A DNA stretch of 64,000 nt from Marivivens sp. (GTDB lineage Bacteria > Pseudomonadota > Alphaproteobacteria > Rhodobacterales > Rhodobacteraceae): the NCBI GenBank assembly GCA_017643845.1, contig JAEPMR010000002.1, positions 62,001-126,000 on the forward strand, written 5' to 3'. The notes under the pieces were generated by a model. It saw only the letters and a list, made by a program, of their open reading frames with translations, had not been told where the DNA came from and did not search any database. The translations under genes were made by a program, and so were the position numbers. Positions 31,542-39,989 of the stretch are shown here, piece after piece. Position 1 is the stretch's first letter; every line of letters begins with the position of its first letter.

Positions 31542-32165
31542 ATGGATCGTAGAGGTTTTCTTGCCGCCACAGGTGCAAGTAGTGCGTTGGCAATTGTCGG
31601 AGCGTTTCCCGCTTTTGCACAAGATACGGAGAGCGGCGGGACTGAGATCATTGAAATGGTTTTGGGTAACCCGGAGGCCAATGTGGAGGTTGTTGAATAT
31701 GCCTCGTACACCTGCCCGCATTGCGCGAATTTCCATGCCTCGGTCTATCCGGTGTTGAAATCTGATTTCATTGATACGGGTAAGATTAAGTTTGTGTACC
31801 GTGAGGTATATTTTGACCGCTTTGGCCTTTGGGCGTCGATGGTGGCGAGGTGTGGCGGTGAGCAACGTTTCTTTGGATTGACGAAGATGTTCTACGAGAA
31901 ACAGCGCGAATGGACTGCTGGTGGCGATCCGGTCGCTATTGCTGAGAATTTGCGCAGCTACGGAAAAGTAGCAGGATTGAGCGATGAGACGCTGGATGCT
32001 TGCCTTACTGACGCAGAGAAGGCGCAGGCGCTGGTCGATTGGTTCCAAAAAAACACTGAGGAAGACGGGATCAACTCGACGCCGAGTTTTGTGATCAATG
32101 GTGAAAAATTCGAAGGAAGTTGGGATAACGATCTTATCCCGGCGATTGAGGCTGCGCTCGGCTAA
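31542..32165 (+). CDS. DsbA-family thiol:disulfide oxidoreductase
   Basis: TAT-like N-terminus MDRRGFLAATGA, VVEYASYTCPHCANFH (CPHC), STPSFVINGEKFEG. Confidence 0.93.
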   Translation: MDRRGFLAATGASSALAIVGAFPAFAQDTESGGTEIIEMVLGNPEANVEVVEYASYTCPHCANFHASVYPVLKSDFIDTGKIKFVYREVYFDRFGLWASMVARCGGEQRFFGLTKMFYEKQREWTAGGDPVAIAENLRSYGKVAGLSDETLDACLTDAEKAQALVDWFQKNTEEDGINSTPSFVINGEKFEGSWDNDLIPAIEAALG

Positions 32166-33163
32166 TGCGATTGTGGCGCGTCTAGGCCAATCATGGACAG
32201 TGCTTCAAACAATGGGGCGCTGTCCGCAAAGGTAAGCCGGACAGGAACGGTCAGAACCTTCTGCTGGAACTGAGGTGGGAGTCGAACGGCATCCTTCTCG
32301 GTTGTTACAAGTTGTGCCCCGCGCAACTTCGCTTCGTTTTCAAGGCGTGTTATCAACCCATCGGAAAGGGATTGGTGATCACTTAACGGTTCGCCGTGGA
32401 TCAATTCGGCACCCATTTGGCGCAGGGTCGCGAAGAATTTCTCTGGATGCCCAATTCCAGCAAATGCGAGTACGCGCATCCCCTGCCATGGCATGCCCGT
32501 CTGGAGTGGAAGCAACTCTCCTTCAAGCAGGGGTAGTTTCTGTGGAAGTGGGCTTGTTTTCAGGAAGCTACGTCGTTCGGTTTCGCGCCCGATGACGAGC
32601 AGGAGATCAGCACGACCAAGCCCCTTTTCAATAGGCTCTCTGAGTGGTCCGGCAGGAATGACGTGACCGTTTCCAAAACCACGCTTCGCGTCAACGACGA
32701 CGACTGAGAGATCTTTGAAAATGTCTGGATTTTGGTGGCCGTCATCCATCAGAATAACGTCGGCTCCAGCGGACTCTGCCTCTGCAACTCCTAAAGCGCG
32801 GTCCTTTGCGACCCAGGTGGGAGCAAACGCAGATAGCAAAAGAGGTTCGTCGCCGACGTCTTGAGCGGTGTGGACTCTCTCATCGACCTTTACCGGCCCC
32901 TGGAGAGATCCACCGTAGCCTCTCGAAACAATATGTGGGGAAAACCCCATGGCCTGGAGCTGCTGGGCAAAGGCGATCACCGTGGGAGTTTTGCCGGTCC
33001 CACCTGCGTTGATATTGCCGATGCAGATCACAGGAACACGTGCTTTATGGATTGCGGGCCGGCGGAGGCGGCGGGCGGTTACGTATGCATAAAGTGCCCC
33101 TAGCGGCTGCAATAGTAGTGCCAGAGGGCCAGCTGGGGCATACCAGAAACGGGGTGGCCTCAT
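32162..33163 (-). CDS. lpxK: Tetraacyldisaccharide 4'-kinase
   Basis: ICIGNINAGGTGKTPTVIAFAQQL, IVSRGYGG, ILMDDGHQNPDI, TTEKDAVRLP. Start at MRPPRFWYAP. Confidence 0.95.
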   Translation of the reverse strand: MRPPRFWYAPAGPLALLLQPLGALYAYVTARRLRRPAIHKARVPVICIGNINAGGTGKTPTVIAFAQQLQAMGFSPHIVSRGYGGSLQGPVKVDERVHTAQDVGDEPLLLSAFAPTWVAKDRALGVAEAESAGADVILMDDGHQNPDIFKDLSVVVVDAKRGFGNGHVIPAGPLREPIEKGLGRADLLLVIGRETERRSFLKTSPLPQKLPLLEGELLPLQTGMPWQGMRVLAFAGIGHPEKFFATLRQMGAELIHGEPLSDHQSLSDGLITRLENEAKLRGAQLVTTEKDAVRLPPQFQQKVLTVPVRLTFADSAPLFEALSMIGLDAPQSH

Positions 33164-34290
33164 GCTGCGGACCTTTGGTCGAGTAGTCTGCCGAGTGTGG
33201 CTTCGAGTCGTGTTGCGGCTTCGGCGCCTTCGGAGATGACCTCCCATGCGTGACCCGCCTGCTCCGCGTTAATATTCGCGGCAAGTAGTGCCTCAACAGC
33301 ATCTGCGAGGCCGGTTTCATCTGAAATTGAGCGCGTGGCGTTTGCCTTTTGAAGTCTTTGGAATTTTTGTTCGTATGGGCTCGTTTGAGGACCGTGAATA
33401 ATTGCCGATCCGAGTGACGCGGGTTCAAATGGATCGACCCTGCAAATATTGCTGAGGCTTCCGCCGATAAATGTGATGGGTGACAGGCGGAGCCATGTTC
33501 CCGGAGAACTCATGTCATTGGTGATAAAGACCTGCGTTGCATCGGTAATATCGTTTGCATCGGGGTCGCTTGCAACCTGAAGGCCGGCCTTTTCAAGTTC
33601 AATCTTTGCGTCGACTGAACCTGTTAGGATCAAAAGCAAGCGATGGGCACTGCGGCTGGCGCGTTTGTGGGCTTCGATGACTGCGGGAAGCTCGTCGGGG
33701 TGTGGATCATGAGCAAGCCAGATGGGCCTTGTTTGTATGGATTTTGTGAGTTTTGCCTGAAGGCGTTCGTCGCTATTCGGAACGGCGTTCGGGTCGTCCA
33801 GTTCGCCTAGGTTTTCGACGTTAGCGGTGGGGGTTCCGTAGCGTCTGAGACGGGCCGCGGAGTCTGCATCGGTTGCGATGGCAAGATCGAAACGCCGGAA
33901 TAGTGCGCGGCGGGATGTTCGAAACCACCCTGCGGGAGTCTGACTGATTTCGCGATCGGTCGCATTGGTAAAAATGCGTTTTGTTTCAAAGGGATCGAGT
34001 GCAGTGAGCAGGGTTGGGGAGAGGGGGCCGCCTAGCCATATCAGGATGTCGGGTTGCCAGTGGCGGACGAAGGCGCGGGGGTTTGCGAGGCAGTCCTGCG
34101 GTTGCAGGATGAACGCGGGGTGGGGTGTGGGTTCGGGCAGGGTCTCGGATGTCAGAAGGACAGTGAACTCATATCCTGCCTCCTCTAATCGATCCACAAT
34201 TTTCGCTATTGATATCAATCCCTTATGGGACGGACAGTGGAGCCAGATCAAGGGGCCGCGAGGGCGGGAAGGCCAGTCTGTGCGGGTCAA
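33160..34290 (-). CDS. waaA: 3-deoxy-D-manno-octulosonic acid transferase-like (WaaA/KdtA)
   Basis: GPLIWLHCPSHKGLISIAKIVDRL, DILIWLGGPLSPTLL, IFTNATDREISQTPAGWFRTSRRALFRRFDLAIATD, FIGGSLSNICRVDPFEPASLGSAIIHGP; overlaps lpxK. TTG start. Confidence 0.85.
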   Translation of the reverse strand: MTRTDWPSRPRGPLIWLHCPSHKGLISIAKIVDRLEEAGYEFTVLLTSETLPEPTPHPAFILQPQDCLANPRAFVRHWQPDILIWLGGPLSPTLLTALDPFETKRIFTNATDREISQTPAGWFRTSRRALFRRFDLAIATDADSAARLRRYGTPTANVENLGELDDPNAVPNSDERLQAKLTKSIQTRPIWLAHDPHPDELPAVIEAHKRASRSAHRLLLILTGSVDAKIELEKAGLQVASDPDANDITDATQVFITNDMSSPGTWLRLSPITFIGGSLSNICRVDPFEPASLGSAIIHGPQTSPYEQKFQRLQKANATRSISDETGLADAVEALLAANINAEQAGHAWEVISEGAEAATRLEATLGRLLDQRSAA

Positions 34291-34387
34291 CGCGGGGGCT
34301 CCGTTGCGGCATTTGGTCGGTCATTTCAACCTACGATACTGGAGTGCGAGGTCAAGCTGGCGACACCTGAAAAGGGGCAAAACCGCG

Positions 34388-34431
34388 ATACACAATCCAT
34401 GCACAACTGATGCACAACCTATGCATATCGC
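34388..34431. repeat. Four imperfect tandem 11-bp units
   Basis: ATACACAATCC / ATGCACAACTG / ATGCACAACCT / ATGCATATCGC in exact 11-bp register. Confidence 0.8.
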
Positions 34432-34470
34432 ACCTGCAGAAAGTCTAACAAATTACTAATAACACCAAGG

Positions 34471-35247
34471 TCAAGCCAGCGCGTCGAGGAGCTGTGCGTG
34501 GAGGGCTATTCCGCCTGCGATCATGCCGTCGATTTGTGGCTGGCGGTTGTTGAACCGCGGTGTGCTGCCACGCCGGTCTGTCACCGCGCCGCGTGCCTCG
34601 GAAACGATCAGTGCGCCTGCCGCTACGTCCCATTCCCATGTCGGCCGTAATGTGAGCATGGCGTCGAATTGCCCCTCAGCCACAAGGCAGAGCCGATAGG
34701 CTAGCGATGAGCGGAAGGCGCGATGGAATGGCGGTGCGGCCGCTGAACGCCAGTGATGGGGGTCAAGGTTCGGACGGGTTGCGAGGACTTCTGAGTCTGC
34801 GAGGGACGTTCGGGAGGACGCGTTGATCGGTGCTCCGTTCCGGGTTGCACCCTCTCCTAGTGCTGCGGCAAAAGTCAGCCCGTGGCGCGGAAGATGTACG
34901 GCGGCGGCGACGACCGTGCCGTTATCGACAACGGCAAGGGAATGGCCCCAATCCGAGCCGCGATCAATGAAGGCGCGGGTGCCGTCAATCGGATCGACGA
35001 CAAAGACGCGCTGTGCATCCAGACGGGCGCTGGTGTCTTCGGACTCTTCGGAGAGCCAGCCGTAGTCAGGACGCGCTGCAGTGAGATTGCTGCGGAGCAT
35101 GTCATCGACAGCGAGATCAGCCTCGGTCACAGGGCCTGCGCCTTCGGGTTTGTGCCAGACCTTTGGGTCGCCATCGAAGAAGTGATTGGCTATGCGACCG
35201 GCTTCTTCAGCGGCTTCGACGAGAAGTGTTAGGTCACTCTCCGGCAA
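34471..35247 (-). CDS. Inositol monophosphatase family, 3'(2'),5'-bisphosphate nucleotidase (CysQ)-like
   Basis: PVTEADLAVDDMLRSNL, WLSEESEDTSARLDAQRVFVVDPIDGTRAF, TWEWDVAAGALIVSEA. Confidence 0.88.
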   Translation of the reverse strand: MPESDLTLLVEAAEEAGRIANHFFDGDPKVWHKPEGAGPVTEADLAVDDMLRSNLTAARPDYGWLSEESEDTSARLDAQRVFVVDPIDGTRAFIDRGSDWGHSLAVVDNGTVVAAAVHLPRHGLTFAAALGEGATRNGAPINASSRTSLADSEVLATRPNLDPHHWRSAAAPPFHRAFRSSLAYRLCLVAEGQFDAMLTLRPTWEWDVAAGALIVSEARGAVTDRRGSTPRFNNRQPQIDGMIAGGIALHAQLLDALA

Positions 35248-36580
35248 GGGTCATCCCTTCGATCAGGATCGAGGGAACAACCCGGCTTAGATGGGGCCGT
35301 GCGTCATTGGCGGGAATGATCCGCATGAGCATGTCCCGCAGATTGCCCGCGATGGTGCATTCATTGACCGGATAGGCAATTTCACCGTTTTCGACCCAGA
35401 AACCGCTCGCCCCGCGCGAATAATCGCCGGTATTGGGATTGATCGTGGAGCCGATCATCGAGGTGACCAAGAGGCCGGTTCCCATGTCGGAAAGCAGATC
35501 ATTGAAGCTTTTGTCGCTCTGGGTCAGCGCTATGTTCGATACGCTGGGGGACGGTGGCGCACCTGTCCCGCGCACGGCATTGGCACTGCTGTCCATGCCC
35601 AGCTTGCGCGCATTGGCGAGATCGAGCACCCAGCCCGTCAGTATGCCGTTATCAACAAGCGCGCGCTCGCGGGTCGGGAGACCTTCGGCATCAAAGAGCC
35701 GGGAAGCGGCTGCTCGTCTGCGGTGCGGTGTCTCGGTAATCGACAGGCCGGTGGGCAGGATTTGCTCGCCCAAGGCATTGCGTAGCCAGCTTGAGCCGCG
35801 GGCGATCGCCGCGCCGTTAATCGCCATCAGGACGTGACCGATGAGCGAATCCGCCACGCGCTCGTCATAGAGCACAGGGTAGCTGCCGGTTTTGGGGCGG
35901 CGCGGATTCATTCGTGAAACGGCACGCGTGCCGGCGGTGCGGCCAATTTCGATAGCGCTGCGCAGGTCCGACTGGAAGATGCGGCTGTCGTGATCGTAGT
36001 CCCGCTCCATTCCCGTTCCGGTACCGCTGATGGCAACGCAGGATATGCCGCGGTCGGAGCGCTGGTATCCCGCGGAGAAACCGTTGCTTGCGGCAATATG
36101 GATGCGGCGATGACTGTATCCGGCGGATGCCCCCTGAACCTGCGTGACGCCTGTGACGCCAAGGGCTGCGGCTTCGGCTTCGGCTGCGTCGCGCTGAAGT
36201 GCTGCTGGATCGGGTTCGTCGCTCGGGTCGAACATTTCGAGCGCGGAGGTGTCGAGATCGGTGGCGAGCTGTGAGGGGTCCGCAAGCCCCGCGTAGGGGT
36301 CTTCGGGGGCTTCGCGGGCCATGGCGATTGCACGTTCCGCCACTTGACGGAGGGCGTCATCGCGTGTGTCGGACGAGGAAACACAAGCCTGCCGCTGGCC
36401 GACAAATACGCGCAGGCCGACGTCTATACCTTCGGAGCGTTCGGCGTGTTCGAGCGCACCGCCGCGCACGTCGATGCTGGTAGAGGTACCATCGACGGCC
36501 AGTGCATCGGCGGCGTCCGCGCCAGCGCTTCTCGCGAAGTCGAGGAGGCGTGTGGTCAGGCTTTCGAGTGATTGCGTCAT
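35234..36580 (-). CDS. pmbA: TldD/PmbA family metalloprotease-like
   Basis: IDVRGGALEHAERSEGIDVGLRVFVGQRQACVSSSD; GILTGWVLDLANARKLGMDSSANAVRG; GDYSRGASGFWVENGEIAYPVNECTIAGNLRDM. Confidence 0.93.
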   Translation of the reverse strand: MTQSLESLTTRLLDFARSAGADAADALAVDGTSTSIDVRGGALEHAERSEGIDVGLRVFVGQRQACVSSSDTRDDALRQVAERAIAMAREAPEDPYAGLADPSQLATDLDTSALEMFDPSDEPDPAALQRDAAEAEAAALGVTGVTQVQGASAGYSHRRIHIAASNGFSAGYQRSDRGISCVAISGTGTGMERDYDHDSRIFQSDLRSAIEIGRTAGTRAVSRMNPRRPKTGSYPVLYDERVADSLIGHVLMAINGAAIARGSSWLRNALGEQILPTGLSITETPHRRRAAASRLFDAEGLPTRERALVDNGILTGWVLDLANARKLGMDSSANAVRGTGAPPSPSVSNIALTQSDKSFNDLLSDMGTGLLVTSMIGSTINPNTGDYSRGASGFWVENGEIAYPVNECTIAGNLRDMLMRIIPANDARPHLSRVVPSILIEGMTLAGE

Positions 36581-36641
36581 CGGTCGATCCTCATGCTGTA
36601 TGCCTGAGGTAGCCCCCCCGACCCGCTATCGCAAGGGCGGG

Positions 36642-38141
36642 TTACTGGATGCGCTGGCCGTTGACGATAACATGCCCCTGTTCGTTGATCTCGAGCGTGG
36701 AGCGCAGCTGATCCGGGCCGACCACATTGGCGAACATCCCGAGCATCATGCGCGCACCCATGACCTGATCTTCAGGCAGCATTCCGAGGGCTGCAAGTTT
36801 CTCAAGAAGGGCATTCAGGCCAATTGCTTCGAGAATGGCGGAGCCTTGTGCGCTGGGCATATCGGGGATGGGTCCGGGGCGCGTATAGTCGAGTTCGAAG
36901 GCACCGCTGCCGGTCACCTCAGCGCCCACGCCTGAGAGCCGGAGCGCATCTATCGACAGGCTGTGAAGTTCGGCGGGCATGTCGGCATCCAGCATCATTT
37001 CGGCTTGCTCGGGGTCGAGAAGGTCAAACAGAAGGCGCAATGTGCCTGAGAGGGCGATCTCGGCGCTGATCGGGCCGTTGTCGAAACTCCCGGCAGGGTC
37101 GATCATGCCCCAGAGCATGTCATCAATGACGAGGTCTGTGATCCCGAGGGCTGCGGAAAAAGGTTCCGGCGTAAGGCTGCGGGCGAGCGGGGTATTCAGG
37201 GCGATGTTGTAATTGCCCAGAGAGATGGTGACAGGAGCAGGGAGCATCATGGTGCTCACCTCGACGTTCAGGCCGCCGAGACTGCTGGAGACAGCGAGGC
37301 GCTCGCCGTTGATTGCAGCGGCTGCGCCGCCGCCATCGCCGGTGATGATCGCGGAATGGGTGAGGCCGTCTTCCATTATGGTGACGAGGGTTTTGGATGG
37401 GCCGTACGAATATGACGACTCGCCCGCGAGTCCGGCTGCGATTGCGGCTTCGGGCGCATTGGGGTCGAAACCCTCGGGAAGGGTGGCGCTTGCGACGACG
37501 CTGATGGAATTGAACTGGCTGGTGATGTTGAAGAGGTCGCTCTCGTCAGCGATTTCCATGAGGAGGTCGATGGAGCCTGCGGCGAGGTCGTAGGAAATCA
37601 CTTGGGGGTCATTGCCGGAAAAGCTGTAGGTTCCGCTGAGATCGTTGACGAAAACGGTTGCGGTGACGGGGATTGGTTCGCCGTCTTCGACAGCTTTGGT
37701 TATCGCGAGGGTGGTGCGGTCCGTGGCGAGATCGTAGGTGAGGCTATCGGTGTCGCCGGAGGCGGTCATGGCCATGTCGCCAAATCCGATGGACAGGGTG
37801 ACGCGGTCGGAGGGGCTGCCGTCTGCGGCGGTGAAGGTGACCGGCATCGCGGGGGGCAGGATCACATCGACCGTGCCATCGCCATTGGCTGTGAAGCGCA
37901 GGCTCTCGAGGGTGGCGAGCATCCTGATGTCGGGATCTGTGAGGGTGATCTGCATGTTTTCGATGGTCACGGCATCCGGCGAGACGCGTTCGGAGCCTAT
38001 GCTGATCGATTCCGCGCCGATCAGGTCAAGCTCGGCTTTCCAGCTCTTCCAGACCTGTTCGGCGGTGACGTCCGCATTCGCCAGAGCCGGAAGCGTGGCA
38101 AGTGTGGCGGGAAGAAGGAGGCGCGGCAGGGGGCGGGACAT
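36642..38141 (-). CDS. DUF2125 family periplasmic protein
   Basis: Signal peptide, long beta-rich protein of 499 aa with DVTAEQVWKSWK... N-terminus. Confidence 0.6.
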   Translation of the reverse strand: MSRPLPRLLLPATLATLPALANADVTAEQVWKSWKAELDLIGAESISIGSERVSPDAVTIENMQITLTDPDIRMLATLESLRFTANGDGTVDVILPPAMPVTFTAADGSPSDRVTLSIGFGDMAMTASGDTDSLTYDLATDRTTLAITKAVEDGEPIPVTATVFVNDLSGTYSFSGNDPQVISYDLAAGSIDLLMEIADESDLFNITSQFNSISVVASATLPEGFDPNAPEAAIAAGLAGESSYSYGPSKTLVTIMEDGLTHSAIITGDGGGAAAAINGERLAVSSSLGGLNVEVSTMMLPAPVTISLGNYNIALNTPLARSLTPEPFSAALGITDLVIDDMLWGMIDPAGSFDNGPISAEIALSGTLRLLFDLLDPEQAEMMLDADMPAELHSLSIDALRLSGVGAEVTGSGAFELDYTRPGPIPDMPSAQGSAILEAIGLNALLEKLAALGMLPEDQVMGARMMLGMFANVVGPDQLRSTLEINEQGHVIVNGQRIQ

Positions 38142-38243
38142 CGGTTATCCTTTCGAAAACAACGGGGCGATGATCGGGTGCCTTGCCCTGCCGGTCAAGG
38201 TCGGTGATGGTGCGCGGGGCAGGAATTGAGAAGGCGAGGCACG

Positions 38244-39029
38244 ATGACTGGAACGCAATTTCCCGACATGGCCGGTAAAGTGGTCGCAATTACTGGCGCG
38301 AGCCGTGGCATTGGCGCTGCGGCGGCGCGGCGATTTGCAGAAGCGGGGGCGTATGTCGCGCTGATCGCGCGGAACCGTGCAGCCACCGAAGAAGTGGCGA
38401 ATGTGATCAATGCCGAGGTGGGTGCGGAGCAAGCCATTCCCTGTGTCGCGGATGTATCTGTGCGGGGCGAGGTCACAGCTGTGATCGGCGAGATCGTCGA
38501 TAAATTCGGGCGATTAGACGTCCTGATCGGGAACGCGGGCATCATCGGGCCGATGAGCGGGATCGAAACGGCCGACCTTGGCGGCTTCACCGAAACTGTC
38601 GCTACCAATTTCACTGGTGTTTTCGAGGGAATTCAGGCGGCCGCACGGGTGATGATCCCGCAGGGTGGCGGAACGATCATTACCGTCTCGTCCGGCGCGG
38701 CGCACAGGCCCCTCGAGGGCTGGGCCGCTTATTGCAGCTCGAAGGCGGGCGCCTACATGCTGACCCGCGCTGCTGATCTGGAGTTCCGTTCGCGGGGTAT
38801 CCGCGTTTTGGGGCTCTCTCCCGGAACGGTGGCGACGGATATGCAGCGGGAAATCAAGACATCTGGTTTGGGTGAGATCGCGCAGCTCGATTGGTCGGTG
38901 CATATTCCGCCCGAGTGGCCTGCTGAAGCACTGGTATGGATGTGTGGGCGGGAGGCCGATCCCTGGCTGGGCGACGACGTTTCACTGCGGGAGGAGGATG
39001 TGCGTCGCAAGGTAGGACTGATCACATGA
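38244..39029 (+). CDS. Short-chain dehydrogenase/reductase
   Basis: AITGASRGIGAAAARRFAEAG, NAGIIGPMSG, YCSSKAGAYMLTRA (YxxxK). Confidence 0.93.
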   Translation: MTGTQFPDMAGKVVAITGASRGIGAAAARRFAEAGAYVALIARNRAATEEVANVINAEVGAEQAIPCVADVSVRGEVTAVIGEIVDKFGRLDVLIGNAGIIGPMSGIETADLGGFTETVATNFTGVFEGIQAAARVMIPQGGGTIITVSSGAAHRPLEGWAAYCSSKAGAYMLTRAADLEFRSRGIRVLGLSPGTVATDMQREIKTSGLGEIAQLDWSVHIPPEWPAEALVWMCGREADPWLGDDVSLREEDVRRKVGLIT

Positions 39030-39637
39030 TCCACGTCGAGCGGGAAGGCCCGAGGGTCACGATCACGCTGAACCGCCCTGACAAAGCCAATGCGCTGACA
39101 CGCGAGATGCTCGCGTCAATTGCACAGGCGGTGGAGACCAACGCCGATGCGCGGGCGCTGGTGCTGACCGGGGCGGGGAAGGTCTTTTGCGCGGGGATGG
39201 ATTTGGCGGAAGCGGAAACGGGCCTGCCAACGGACGCTGTCTGGAGCGAAGCCTCGGAAGCGATTGCCGGATTTCAGGGATTGAGTATCGCCGCACTGAA
39301 CGGGACGCTTGCCGGCGGTGCGTTCGCTCTGGGCCTGGCCTGTGATCTGCGGCTTGCAGTGCCGACGGCAAAGTTTTTCTATCCGGTGATGCGGCTGGGC
39401 TTTCGCCCGCAACCACATGATCCGGCGCGGCTCCGAAACCTGATCGGGCCTGCGCGGGCGAAGATGATCCTGATGGCAGGTGAAAAGATCACCGCGGATG
39501 AGGCGCTGGGCTACGGGCTGATCGATCGGATTGTCGAACCGGACGCGATGGCCGAAACGCTGGAGCGGATGACCGAGGGTGTCTGTGCGGCCTCAGAAGG
39601 GCATCTACGGGCGATCAAGGGGATGATCGACGGCTAA
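39026..39637 (+). CDS. Enoyl-CoA hydratase/isomerase family protein
   Basis: HVEREGPRVTITLNRPDKANALTREML, LVLTGAGKVFCAGMDLAEAE, LAGGAFALGLACDLRLAVPTAKFFYPVMRLG. Confidence 0.92.
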   Translation: MIHVEREGPRVTITLNRPDKANALTREMLASIAQAVETNADARALVLTGAGKVFCAGMDLAEAETGLPTDAVWSEASEAIAGFQGLSIAALNGTLAGGAFALGLACDLRLAVPTAKFFYPVMRLGFRPQPHDPARLRNLIGPARAKMILMAGEKITADEALGYGLIDRIVEPDAMAETLERMTEGVCAASEGHLRAIKGMIDG

Positions 39638-39924
39638 CGCCGCTTTCCCGGTGTGCGGGACAAGAAAGCTGGCGGGCGCTTGGCGACCCAGTTCGCGAAT
39701 TTGGCGAGGCGCGGATGGGTGAGGAGCGCCTCCGGCGTGTTATAGTGGCGGGCCAGTTCGGCCTCTGTCAGGGTCGCGTGGATTTCCTTGTGGCAGATGT
39801 GATGGAGAAGAACCGTCGGGCCGCCCTTGCCGCCTTTGAGTTTCGGGATCAGGTGGTGCAGGCTCTGCGGGACGTCGGGCGGGATCGGACGCTGGCAAAG
39901 GGGGCAGATCGGGTCGTCTTGCAT
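39634..39924 (-). CDS. Small HNH endonuclease-domain protein
   Basis: CPLCQRPIPPDVPQSLHHLIPKLKGGKGGPTVLLHHICHKEIH: two CxxC/H-type motifs and HHLIPK. Confidence 0.88.
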   Translation of the reverse strand: MQDDPICPLCQRPIPPDVPQSLHHLIPKLKGGKGGPTVLLHHICHKEIHATLTEAELARHYNTPEALLTHPRLAKFANWVAKRPPAFLSRTPGKRR

Positions 39925-39989
39925 GGCGGGTTGATCCTCGGGCAGGGCTCAGGGCAAGAGGATGGCACGAATTGGCGCAAGGGCAAGGC

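Noticed and set aside
34388-34431. Origin of replication
   Set aside because: Units only loosely resemble DnaA boxes, no AT-rich unwinding element and no dnaA, hemE, parAB or repABC genes are in the window; kept only as an unexplained repeat.
37602-38229. Plus-strand ORFs of 201 and 163 aa
   Set aside because: Antisense to the DUF2125-type protein with a clean signal peptide; no domain match by eye.
39634-39924. HNH nuclease as a defence or mobile-element gene
   Set aside because: It is a small, stand-alone HNH protein in a housekeeping context with no partner methylase, integrase or intron structure; nothing supports a defence island.
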